From Zygnema cylindricum (Eukaryota > Streptophyta > Zygnematophyceae > Zygnematales > Zygnemataceae), in the NCBI GenBank assembly GCA_037447655.1, contig JBBHKE010002791.1, forward strand, positions 28,256 through 51,776: a DNA stretch of 23,521 bases, written 5' to 3'. Numbering within the stretch: position 1 is the stretch's first letter; each line of letters begins with the position of its first letter. This document shows, piece by piece, positions 10,039-19,459 of this stretch. The position numbers were made by a program, and so were the translations under genes. The notes beneath the pieces are model-generated. The model was not told the origin of the DNA and searched no databases. It saw only the letters and a list, made by a program, of their open reading frames with translations.

Positions 10039-10230
10039 CGTACGATTCTCCGTACTCTTTTTCATACGGTTTTCCGTACTCTGACTGTACGGATATGTAA
10101 TTTTTGCGATATATATCGCGATAATTTATGTTGGTCCCGGTACGATATATCGAGGAATCTGCTCGATCGATATTCGATATATCGAATATCGAAATTATCG
10201 CGATATGAAACTACCCGATACCCAACACTA
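9808..10230 (+). mobile_element. hAT-like non-autonomous element 2 (423 bp)
   Basis: Same termini as element 1 (TAGTGTTGGGTATCG ... CGATACCCAACACTA) with the duplication TCGGCAAC. The first part (TATCGAGGACCCATTGCCGATATTCG) also matches element 3. The interior has C16, the 11-nt GCGCTCCGGGA, then G31 (9979-10036), which can pair into one hairpin and could also form i-motif or G-quadruplex structures. The TTCTCCGTACTC/TTTTCCGTACTC repeats follow. No coding capacity. Confidence 0.9.
9979..10036 (+). repeat. C16-spacer-G31 homopolymer palindrome
   Basis: C run 9979-9994 and G run 10006-10036 with the short spacer GCGCTCCGGGA. The lengths are as given in the sequence, but homopolymers of this size are often wrong in assemblies. 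Confidence 0.9.
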
Positions 10231-10421
10231 TCGGCAACCCAAAATTTTGACATTAATACCTTAAATAGAATAAACTACACTATTTAAGGACGTGGACCAT
10301 AATCTGCAACGTCTCCTGGCACTAAATTAGAATGAATGACGCTAATTTTTTCTTTACACTAATAATTTCTCAACGCTAATAACGATTCGAGGTGTAGTTT
10401 ACAGACACTACACCGCGCATC

Positions 10422-10429
10422 GTTATTAG
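10422..10429 (+). repeat. Target site duplication of hAT-like 3
   Basis: GTTATTAG at 10422-10429 is repeated exactly at 11278-11285. The target lies inside the terminal inverted repeat of D1. Confidence 0.93.
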
Positions 10430-11277
10430 TAGTGTTGGGTATCGAGGACCCATTGCCGATATTCGATATATATATATATCGAATTTCAAGTACCCGATAA
10501 TCGATATATCGCTTCGATATATCGAATTTCAAATTATCGCGATATATCGCCAATATATCGCCGATATGTCGTATCGTCGATATATCGAAGCTAAAAAAAA
10601 ATAAAATCCCACAGGTTTTCAAAGTCTCGTGACTTCGGACAAAGTGACTGTAAAATCTTTGCTGGAAAGAAATACGGTTTTTTCCTGAAAGTCAGCAGAG
10701 TGAAGGAGATCTCTGAGGTACATTGACGAGGTACACTTGTGAAGTACACGTACATCATACGCAAGTACGATTTTCCAGACGAAAAAGGTCGGTTTCCAGA
10801 TATTCGATGATTTTTTAGATTTGGTAGTCAGCTTACGTGAAACCACTCATATCAGAACACGTATGTAAAACTTATTGACAAAAGATACGCGATGTACCCG
10901 AGACCTCTGTAATACATAAATTTTGCTGTCGATACTATTACAGAGACCTCCTCGTGTAACATACCCCAAATAATTAATTATTAGAATTTCAGAATTAGTA
11001 CTTTTTTGTCGGTTACATTTTGCGGCGTCTACCTTTAAGTCACGGAACGAAAATCACGGCGTACGTGGCGTATTTGACAATTTGACTTTTTCGCTAAAAT
11101 AACATATTATATAAAAAAATAAAAATAAAATATTTAAAAAGTACTATACATCGCGATATATATCGCGATAATTTATGTTGGTCTCGGTACGATATATCGA
11201 GGATCCTCCTCGATCGATATTTGATATATCGAATATCGAGATTATCGCGATATGAATCTACCCGATACCCAACACTA
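10430..11277 (+). mobile_element. hAT-like element 3 with about 560 bp of unrelated interior (848 bp)
   Basis: Shares the first 160 bp or so and the last 125 bp or so with elements 1 and 2, including the 15-bp termini. Between about 10,593 and 11,150 it carries sequence with no counterpart in the other two and without the poly(C) tract. That interior is not palindromic and is of more ordinary composition. Plus-strand codons from about 10,618 to 10,805 are open except for one stop, reading for example FAGKKYGFFLKVSRVKEI and, later, KYDFPDEKGRFPDIR. A minus-strand frame at 10619-10846 overlaps it. I recognise no family and found no hAT transposase motif. The interior may be captured host DNA or the remnant of a longer parent element. 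Confidence 0.85.
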
Positions 11278-11807
11278 GTTATTAGTGTCAGGGTCACTAA
11301 TTTGGGTTCTTAAATTTTTGATTTTTTTCCAAAAATAGTATACGTGATTTTATTTTTTCCTTGACGTTAATTGAGGTTCCGTACAAATTAGCGTACAGAA
11401 TGAAAGTACATTAATATGTAAATAGTGTGGTGTACGGTCGATGTCAGACCGTACAAAAATGTACCTTTTTAAGTGATAATTTTACAAAAAATGAATTAAA
11501 TCGGACGCGTTCGCATAGGAACGTGCGCTAAAAAAACGGGATTGGTATGACATGTAAATAAGTCTGACATGTACGGATATTTAAATTTCACTACGGTGTA
11601 CGATTTTTTATATTTTGTACGGATACATATTATAATGTATATAATCGTACATAAAATTTTCCATTTTTGCTGTTCCAAATTAGCGTTAACACTGAAATTA
11701 GAATAAACCTTTTTTTTTATTATTTTAAAATTCTTAATTAGCGTCAATGACGGTATATTTACTTACACACTATTTAAAATTTGACACTAATAGCGATGCG
11801 CGGTGTA

Positions 11808-12346
11808 CACCGCGAATCGTTATTAGTGCCAAAGTTGAAATAGTGTTGAAGAAAATTTACCGTAATTGATACTAATTAAAATTTTGATTTTTTTTTTAAA
11901 AAAAGTGTATTCTAATTTTGGCATTATGCTAATTTGGGAACAGCAAAAATGGAATATTTGCCGTACGACTATATACATTAATATATGTACTCAAACAAAA
12001 TATTAGAAATCGTACGCCGTCGCGAATTTAAAATATCCGAACATGCCATACTAGTTTACGTGTCAGACTAATCCCGTTTTTCGAGCGCACGTTCCTATGC
12101 GTGCGCATCTGATTTACATCATTTTTTGTAAAATTTTCACCTGTAAAGGTACATTTATGTACGGTCTGACATCGATCGTACGCCACACTATGTAGATATT
12201 ATTGTACTTTCGTTCTTTATGCTATTTTGTACGGTACCTTAATTAACGTCAAGGAAAAATTAAAATCATGTATCCTATTTGAGGAAAAAAATCAAAATTT
12301 TATGAACCCAAATTATTGACTTTGACACTAATAACGATTCGCGATG
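11808..12346 (-). mobile_element. MITE D2 (539 bp), inverted against D1
   Basis: Begins CACCGCGAATCGTTATTAG directly after the TA at 11806-11807 that ends D1, and finishes GATTCGCGATG before TA 12347-12348, shared with E1. It aligns to D1 in reverse throughout: GGAACAGCAAAAATGG against CCATTTTTGCTGTTCC, AGGAACGTGCGC against GCGCACGTTCCT, and GTACGGTCTGACATCGAT against its complement. Identity is about 80% by eye where compared. No ORF is conserved between the two. Confidence 0.9.
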
Positions 12347-12348
12347 TA

Positions 12349-12838
12349 CACAGCAAATCGTAATTAGAGTAAATAACGCTAATTCGGTCACCCTAAATTT
12401 CGACTCTATCACGTTAAATAGAGAAAATGATTCTAAATATTTCATTATACTCTTTAAGGTACTTTTTGAATGAGGGTTAATAACTCTAATACAATGTTGT
12501 TTTAAATTGTGTGGCATACGGTCGGTGAATGACCGTGCAGAATTGTACTTTACCAAGTAAAAAAATACAAATAATGATTTAATACAGACCCTTATCATGT
12601 AACTGCGTTGTAACAAACCGCGTAGTGCAAACGTCATAGTGACGATAAACTGTACGTTTTGTCAAATTTTGTACGAACACCTAATTTACAGTATAGATAT
12701 TCAGCTCGTCAAATAATAATACTTAAATAAATTAGAGTAAATTCCTTTTCTATCACACAAATTAGAGTTCATAACTCTAATTATTTTTTTCTCTTTTTTA
12801 CTCTAATTTTTTCTCTACCCTAATTACGATTCGCGGTG
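12349..12838 (+). mobile_element. MITE E1 (490 bp)
   Basis: TA at 12347-12348 (shared with D2) and 12839-12840. Ends CACAGCAAATCGTAATTAGAG and CCTAATTACGATTCGCGGTG. Colinear with E2 at 20532: GCTAATTCGGTCACCC, TTTAAGGTACTTTTTGAATG, CATGTAACTGCG, GCAAACGTCATAGTGACG, and a terminal run of TAGAGT/ACTCTAATT motifs. It has the hairpin ACGGTC-7 nt-GACCGT (12518-12536), related to the D hairpin. A minus-strand frame at 12275-12637 crosses the D2/E1 boundary and is fortuitous. Confidence 0.88.
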
Positions 12839-12840
12839 TA

Positions 12841-13618
12841 CACGATGGCCCACCGTACAGAATGTTACAGCCAGTAACGATGACCGTACGGTAGCGTGTA
12901 CCGTACAATTACAGAAGCCTCGGGATCGACGTTACTGTGTCGACAACGATAGTGCTTTTAGAGCATAGTTCAAAATTAGGTGAAAGTAGGCCCATACAAC
13001 ATGCCTATCGTATGTAAAACATACAATATGGCCTTAAGACCCATATTGTATTCAAACCTATTCGGACCAATTAAAACATTCAGACCAAAAATTGAACCAA
13101 TTAAAACATTCGGAACAAAAAAAATTATTTACACCGTTAGATTTGGACGATCGGACAGTCGCTAATCAAAATAGCGATCTAAGAAGATCACATGAAAAGC
13201 CCATAACACAACTTATCATAAAGGCACCGACCAAATGCTTACTATAAAAACGCCTACTTTTAAACTGTGCTTCGGAGTAGACCCGGTCATTAAATGACAA
13301 ACGATTTTATTCGTAAACCGCAAGAAAGTCACCATCGAGGCGCGTGGCGACACGTGTGCCTATTTTTTTTATGAAGGGAGTACGGAAATGTCGAACAAAA
13401 ATTGCCAGAAGCTCGGAATTATGCTTCCTGCAGAGGGAGAAAAGAAACGGTAACAAAATTGTTTCAACGTTTTTTGTACACGTTGCATCGTTACTACTTA
13501 GTATCACCATTGTATTTTAAATACTTGGAACGTCCGGAATCGTTGTACTTACTGATTTTACCTTCCTATTGGCACTCTCGAAATCTGAAATTAAACGCGT
13601 ATACACTAAAAGCTATTG
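12841..13618. other. Unassigned sequence with a small hairpin and a 30-bp duplication
   Basis: TACAATATGG (13022-13031) pairs exactly with CCATATTGTA (13041-13050). A 30-bp tandem duplication of GGACCAATTAAAACATTCAG covers about 13061-13120, within a 61-codon open frame that would read PIKTF twice. No gene that I recognise. Confidence 0.5.
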
Positions 13619-13620
13619 TA

Positions 13621-14164
13621 CAGCGTGAATCGTTATTATACTATAAAAATTATTAGTGTCAATAATAAATTAGTGTCATTGATGTTAATTTGTGTATCAA
13701 TCCCACTCTGAAAAAAATGTTTAATTGTAATTTCTCCATAAAGCTGATTTAGGTATACATAATCCGCCGTCATTACCTATACGTTAAAATAGGTAGAGGT
13801 ACAAAATCTGACAATTCGTACCACGTCTTATCCTTCCATTGTAATGAACAATCATTAAGCCGTTCATACTTATACACTAAAATAGGTACGAGATCATTCT
13901 AAGCGCAGTTGTGTATGTAAACCGACATAAGTAAATAACAATTTATGTACGAATTCGGCACCGAAGTACAGTTCTGTACGAACATTCACATTCCGTACTC
14001 CACACTATTCATGAAATAAATACGTTAACACCATTTACGCTAATTCATAAGAACCGTAATTAACGTCACAAATAAATAAGATTCATTCATTGTATTTCGG
14101 GTATTAATGTCAAAATTTTGGGGTGCCAATATAGAGTACATAAGACTAATAACGATTCACGGTG
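13621..14164 (+). mobile_element. MITE C (544 bp)
   Basis: TA at 13619-13620 and 14165-14166. Left end CAGCGTGAATCGTTATTATAC, right end CTAATAACGATTCACGGTG. The last 60 bp or so (ATGTCAAAATTTTGGGGTGCC) match B1, and the motif CCACACTATT recurs inside, but the interior is not shared with other copies here. It contains two pairs of AAAATAGGTA-type repeats (13780-13795 and 13878-13890). No ORF of note. Confidence 0.78.
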
Positions 14165-14171
14165 TACTATA

Positions 14172-14398
14172 CACTATGTATCGCTATTAGAGTTAATAAT
14201 TTGTTTCACCACTTAAATCACCTTTCTAAGTACACCTAAGTACACACTTATCTTATCTTCAATTTTAAAACGCCATTAAGGAGGTGAGAATGTTTACTTT
14301 CAATTGCAATCGTCAAATCCAAAATCTGACATGTGTGTACGGAGAAAAGTTGTTTTAATTTGGCAAAAAAACATTAACGCTAATAGCGATTCACGGTG
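14172..14398 (+). mobile_element. MITE A4 (foldback, 227 bp)
   Basis: TA at 14170-14171, 3 bp after the TA that ends C, and TA at 14399-14400. Ends CACTATGTATCGCTATTAG and CTAATAGCGATTCACGGTG. Arms CACCTTTCTAAGTACAC and GTGTGTACGGAGAAAAGTTG. A duplicated CTAAGTACAC in the left arm explains the extra 10 bp relative to A1. Confidence 0.85.
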
Positions 14399-14400
14399 TA

Positions 14401-15288
14401 CTGTACTAGAAATGGCTAAAATGCATTTACGTTGAAAAGGATTCACGTTGTTGAATCGATGCGTACCGGGTCGCATTTTGCCCATGAACTAATTTCATAA
14501 GCATAATGAATGCGACCTCCATTGAGATTCAGATGACGTCGCAGATGATGTCACAAGGTAAAAATTGTCAAAGCCATATTTTCTTATACTGGACCGTACG
14601 TTCTTAACGGTGAGCGCCCTTGCCCTTTCGCTCGTGGTTGTGGATACTAAAACATTACATGTATTTACAAAACCTGGATTTAGTTAGGAGTTACGATCAT
14701 GGTGTTAACCACATGCATTTCAACCATATTTTAACTATTTAAGATCATACAACAAACCCTTTTTGGGCCCAAACAGATTAGTGTGATCAACATTACAATA
14801 TCATTTGATAACTTTTTTGGTAGTGTTGGTCCCTTTATATCTTGTTTATAAAAGCTAACAATATGTATGAAAAAATTATCACCGTACGGAATCAACAGGT
14901 GACATTTAGTTTCTACAATGTTAAACCTTGTCCGCGTTTCACCAAAATTTAAATAATTGTTACTCACCAAAAACAACATGAAAGATAATTGACATTTTTA
15001 GGTTAATAAAAAAAAAAAAAAATCTAAGCCATGAAATACTATACATATTTCAAAATAATGATAACAATAACAACTATAACATGAATAATAATTGAATAGC
15101 AATAACAATAATATCGATTATAATAATAATTACCCAAATATGTGTGTTCCATACAATTTTGAAACCCAAAAGTGTCTTACCGACCAAACGCTTTCAAAAT
15201 ATATCAATGACATTCGAAACAAGTGTCATGCTAGTTCAATGTAATGGCTACAAAGTCGACGCACAATTTGTTGTAAAGTGTGATACTT

Positions 15289-15337
<49 letters not shown>

Positions 15338-16122
15338 GATGCGGACACAAGAAAACGAGCTAGTAATAATAACAAAATGCTCACGTTAATTTTCCTTTTA
15401 CGTTAATAATAACATGCATCGTAGTTAAGGTGACCCCTCGTGAAGAAAAAGTTGAGTGTGTTACTACATTTCGTGCCTTTTGAATGCTATGGTGTAAAGA
15501 GATTTTTTGTTTTTTTTTCGATGTCATTACCATCGTCAAAAGTTTATTAATGTTTAGGTGTAGAAATGGGCCATGCGTAGTGTTTTGTTACAACGTATGC
15601 AAAATAATCGCGCCATCAAAGTAGTAGATAGACAATGTTTTTAAAAAGGGCTCGCTAATAGTCGCGTACAATCATTATACTCGCCACTAAATCATTTGCA
15701 TGTCGTAATGTTATGTATTTTTTATATGGGTGGATACAAATAAACCATAATAATAATAATAATAAATATGCTAATACAGTGTCTTAGTATCACGTAACAA
15801 ATTGATTTTCAATTAATATTACGAAGATTACAGGCACCGGTCGTAACTCATTTTGGTTTATTGTTTTAACCTTTTTGAACGCTTAGAAATCACAAAATGT
15901 TAAAAGTTTTATTTTCGTGCATATTGCATGCATGTTGTCCTTAATCTCTGGGGATATTACGGAGAAATGTTAAACTGTACTACATCCACTCACCAATTTT
16001 TTGGTCCACACCTTTTGTATATTTTATGAAAAAAACGACAAAACATTTATAAGCAATCTCCAAACGGTACAAGTAATGTATAAATGCCCCCATTTTTCAA
16101 ATCTTAGTGAAGATTTCAAAAG
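14401..16122. other. Unassigned AT-rich sequence
   Basis: No recognised gene. It holds an A16(AT)n tract at 15289-15335, an A tract near 15008-15021, and ATA trinucleotides near 15749-15766. A TATAAGAAAA-type AT-rich background gives frames of up to 82 codons (14731-14979, minus strand) with no motif. Confidence 0.5.
15289..15335 (+). repeat. A16 followed by (AT)n microsatellite
   Basis: An A run to about 15304, then about 15 AT units, ending at TCGATGCGG. Confidence 0.95.
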
Positions 16123-16124
16123 CA

Positions 16125-16618
16125 CACAGTGAATCGCTATTTGCATTAAAAAATAATTAGTGTTATTAACTCTAATTTGGTTTAAAGGCCAACAAAAAAT
16201 GCTCTAATTTATTCTTAACTCTAATTTGGTACATTTTCACCATAGCGAAGCCAGTGTAGTCTATGTTCACATTGAACATGTGAGAAAAGGTTCGCGTGAT
16301 TTTCCTCCGTCTTTATCTCTCGAAATCAAATCTGAGTGCGTTTTTCCGTGTCGACGAACTCACTTTCGCGTGTCGACGCCTTCACCTGACACTCTTTCTA
16401 TTCGATTGTAACAAATAAGAGTAAATTTAGTACAGAATGACATATTTCGTACGCTACACTATTTAAAAACTGTCTAAATTAGACTTATTAGCGCTAATTC
16501 GATAGTATCTTTATTACCGTATAAAAACGATTAGAATTATTAATTACATTTTAGGTTTGAGGGTCAAAATTTGGGGGCGCCGAATTTGCGTTATTAACGC
16601 TAATAGCGATTCACGGTT
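16125..16618 (+). mobile_element. MITE F2 (494 bp)
   Basis: Left end CACAGTGAATCGCTATTTG preceded by CA (decayed TA) at 16123-16124. Right end CTAATAGCGATTCACGGTT, then TA 16619-16620. Colinear with F1 and F3, including TTAGTGTTATTAACTCTAATTTGG, the core with GAACATGTGAGAA, GCGTGATTTTCC, GTGTCGACGCC and GACACTCTTT, then CACTATTTAAAA and GGGTCAAAATTTGGGGGCGCC. The core's 61-codon frame (16226-16411) is not kept in the other copies. Confidence 0.85.
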
Positions 16619-16620
16619 TA

Positions 16621-18298
16621 GTTTTTTGAAACTCGCCTCTCAAAACAAAAAATGTGAAAACAACCACACAACGAAAAAAGCTACATTTCTACGGACCCTT
16701 AAATACGGAAAAGTACACAAGTTCGGTTCCATCCGTACGTAAAAAGTTATTGAGCCGATTTGGCCAACGACACGGTAGGCACTAATCTTACCCAGTTGTT
16801 TTTTTCCGGGTAGTGTCGAGTTTTTTTTTAATACTATGTACATTTTTTTTTTTTTTTTGTGAGGAGCCAGATTGCCTCGGATGGGAAATCTTCATGCAGA
16901 TCTGGAAACTGGCGCAAATTGTGCTTTACTTGTACGTTTTGGAGACATGCCAAAGTATTTTTGTCGCATATAATAAGTACGTGTGGTCCGAGATACGGCT
17001 GGTTGTGTCCCCCTTTTGAAAACTTTAATTCTCGGTGTTTTGTTTTTTATGTGTCGGTGAATCTCGCCTGAAATTCTGGATTTATGCCAAACTCAGCGTC
17101 ACTTATCGGTGACCGTACGCTAAAAAGAAATACAAAAAACACGATAAGTACAAACAGCAAATTTCTGTTCTGGCCGGAAAGCGACAATAGGGTCTCCATT
17201 CCATTAGCAACAAAAAATGGTCAATTTAGTAACCAGGGCAATTTTAAGCCGTACGATTCCTGTAAATATCTCAATCTGGACGAATCCTACGGCTCTAAAC
17301 TGCCCGAATTTTTAAAAAAGCCTCGAGAATCACAAATTTTGGCCCTAACGAAGAGGAGGCCAACTTTTTTTTATTTGCCATGTCATTGTCAACAACTTTT
17401 TTTGTCTTTTTTGACATCAGACTATTTGTCTCTGTCCTTTACTGTTTTTATTTTTCGCCTCTTGGAAAAATTGCGGCAGACTGCTAATTGGTCCACGTCA
17501 TAATCATGTCATAAAACAAAAAAAAAATATTTTTTTGTCGATTTGTGTCGTAGGGTTTACCGAACTTTCTACATACTTTCCTACGAAAACCTACATACTT
17601 TTTTTCACCGGCTATTCTATATCGCCGACTTTTTTCGTACAAAACTGCTCTTCTAAAATTTCCAAAGTGGTGCGGAAATTGAAAATGTTTAGAGAGCGTC
17701 CAAAATTTGCCGGATGAACATGAAAACTTGGCAATCTATTTTGTCTCGCTCGGTCAACCGTTTAGTTAGAATAGTCAACGATATGCAAGGCAGTACGGTA
17801 CACCAAATAGCAAATAATGCGGGAACACTATTAATGTAAGGAAAACCATAGCGTTATTCTGACGTTATTCTGGGTCAAATGAAAGAAAGATTTAATTATG
17901 AAAAACGCGATGGTTAAACCATCAAAGTACAAAACTTGATTGAAAAGGAAAATTGTTCACTACCATTAAAGGCTAGAATTGTAAATCCAAATGTACGTAC
18001 AAAAATTGTAAATGCTAACCAACACAGAGCAAAAGAAAGCAAAGAAAACATTGGAAACCAAAAAACAAACACTAAAACTAAACTACAAAAGCACTTAAAA
18101 CTACACTATACAAAGGCTCTAGATGACAAAAAAGGGCCATCGGTCCAAAGCCTAAAACTAAACTACACTAAAGGTCCGAGGAACAAATATAATCAATGTG
18201 CACCGGGCCAATTGTCAAATGACCCAAAACTTTAAGGGGGTGGGCCCATGTAACCGATAATTTGGAGTGGTAATTTGTAATTTAGTGAATATTAGCAG
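16621..18298. other. Unassigned sequence with two moderately long open frames
   Basis: 17084-17503 (139 codons, plus strand) and 17936-18235 (99 codons, plus strand) are the longest frames here outside repeats. The first is Ser/Asn/Lys-rich with a hydrophobic C-terminal stretch (FLSFLTSDYLSLSFTVFIF). The second is Lys/Asn-rich with a repeated LK-YTK motif (LKLHYTK, LKLNYTK). Neither has a domain I recognise, and both could be chance frames in AT-rich DNA. Confidence 0.4.
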
Positions 18299-18300
18299 TA

Positions 18301-18514
18301 CACCTTGAATTGTTATTAGAGTATAATTTTTTAGGGTATAGGAACAATTACCGTTATTAACGCTAATTGGGAATTTGGAAAATTTCAAAGAAATCGTCTA
18401 CTCTAATTAGGAATTAGGGTTTTTTTTTAAATAGTATGGATAATTCTATTTGAGAATTTGAAAAAAAAAAGGTACTGCAATTAGCGTTCAAAACGCTAGT
18501 AACGATTCACGGTG
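18301..18514 (+). mobile_element. MITE G (214 bp)
   Basis: TA at 18299-18300 and 18515-18516. Ends CACCTTGAATTGTTATTAGAG and CTAGTAACGATTCACGGTG. The interior is short and AT-rich (TTATTAACGCTAATTGGGAATTTGG; AATTAGGAATTAGGG), without a close relative in the window. No ORF. Confidence 0.82.
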
Positions 18515-18519
18515 TAGTA

Positions 18520-19058
18520 CACCGTGAATCACCTATAATGTTAATAAAGTAATATTGTAAAGAAACAAATAGTGTTGTTAACGCTATATTGGGTTCAATA
18601 ACCTCGCGCCAACAAAACATTAACTCAAATTTATACATCTAACACTAATTACGATACACATTCCCGTAGTGTAGCCCCTCCAGCCTGTGTTCACGTAGCC
18701 AACGATTGAATAAGTGTCAAGTGAGAACAGGTTCTCGTGATTTTGCCAGTCTTTATTATTAGGAATCAATTTTGAGAGCACTTTCCCGTGTCAGCGCCAC
18801 TCACTTTCCAATGTCGACGTCGTTATACGGCACTTTTTGTATATTTGTACAATAAATGAAGCAACTTTAGTACGGATTGGTACATTTTGTACACTACACT
18901 ATTTACAAAACGACCAAATTAGAGGCAATGACGCTAATTAAACCGCTCATCTATTAAGGTAAAGAAAAAATCAGTATTATAAAATTTATTTAAAGTGTAA
19001 GGGTCAAAATCTAGGGCCTCAGATATAGTGTTATTAACACTATAAGCCATTCACAATG
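18520..19058 (+). mobile_element. MITE F3 (539 bp)
   Basis: TA at 18518-18519, one base after the TA that ends G, and TA at 19059-19060. Ends CACCGTGAATCACCTATAATG and CTATAAGCCATTCACAATG. Colinear with F1 and F2 (AACAAATAGTGTTGTTAACGC, CCAACAAAACATTAAC, a core with GAGAACAGGTTCTC, GTGTCAGCGCCACTCACTTTCC and GTCGACGTCGTTATACGGCAC, TACACTATTTAC, AAGGGTCAAAATCTAGGG). About 40 bp longer than F1 and F2. Non-coding. Confidence 0.85.
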
Positions 19059-19060
19059 TA

Positions 19061-19455
19061 CTTTCCAAGGTGTTTCAATGTGCGAAAATGAAATTGTTAC
19101 TATGAAACTTAATGTTGGTAGACATGTGTAACGTCATTAAGAACTTTCCGCCATGGATTTCCAATGTTGTTTTTTATTCTCACTCGACTTGCCAACAAAC
19201 TACGCCCAAAGGTAGATGAAATTATATTTGTATAGTTTTCCATTTCATACCAGTATTGTCGGGTTTCATACCAAAAAACACTCAAAACTTAACAATTATG
19301 ACGGTCGACCATATCAGTCCATAATGAACACACAAAAAAATACATGTAAAATAAAAACACCCAAAGGAGCAACACCCAGTAAAAGAAATTCACATCAGTG
19401 TGCTTAAACCAACATACATAACTAAACGTCAGCATAACTAAAGATCTACAAAAAG
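19061..19455. other. Unassigned sequence 3' of the RT pseudogene
   Basis: No recognised gene or repeat. It probably contains the 3' boundary of the non-LTR element, but I see no poly(A) tail or target duplication that would fix it. Confidence 0.4.
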
Positions 19456-19459
19456 TTGC

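Larger units (their letters stand above)
9765..10394 (-). mobile_element. MITE B2, split by hAT-like 2
   Basis: TA at 9763-9764 and 10395-10396. Ends CACCGCGAATCGTTATTAGCG and CTAATAACGATTCGAGGTG. Removing 9808-10238 leaves 199 bp that aligns from end to end with B1 in reverse orientation, with shared blocks CCCAAAATTTTGACATTAATACC, CACTATTTAAGGACGTGGACC and CACTAAATTAGAATGAATGA. The central palindrome has one mismatch (GACGTGG/CAACGTC). Confidence 0.9.
10411..11805 (+). mobile_element. MITE D1, split by hAT-like 3
   Basis: TA at 10409-10410, 13 bp after the TA of B2, and TA at 11806-11807, which it shares with D2. Ends CACCGCGCATCGTTATTAG and CTAATAGCGATGCGCGGTG. Removing 10430-11285 leaves 539 bp, exactly the length of D2. 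Inside are the hairpins GTACGGTC-7 nt-GACCGTAC (11432-11454) and CGTTC-6 nt-GAACG near the centre (11508-11523). Short frames (for example 11496-11747, minus strand) are not conserved in D2. Non-coding. Confidence 0.9.

Noticed and set aside
9710-10287. Frames rich in RYIE, SRYDIS and poly-Gly/Pro
   Set aside because: They are translations of the GATATATCG palindromes and the C/G homopolymers of hAT-like element 2.
12275-12637. 120-codon minus-strand frame
   Set aside because: It crosses the junction of D2 and E1 and is not kept in their sister copies.
17084-17503. 139-codon plus-strand frame as a possible gene
   Set aside because: No recognisable domain, homopolymer-derived residues and no supporting signals. 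Described only as an open frame.
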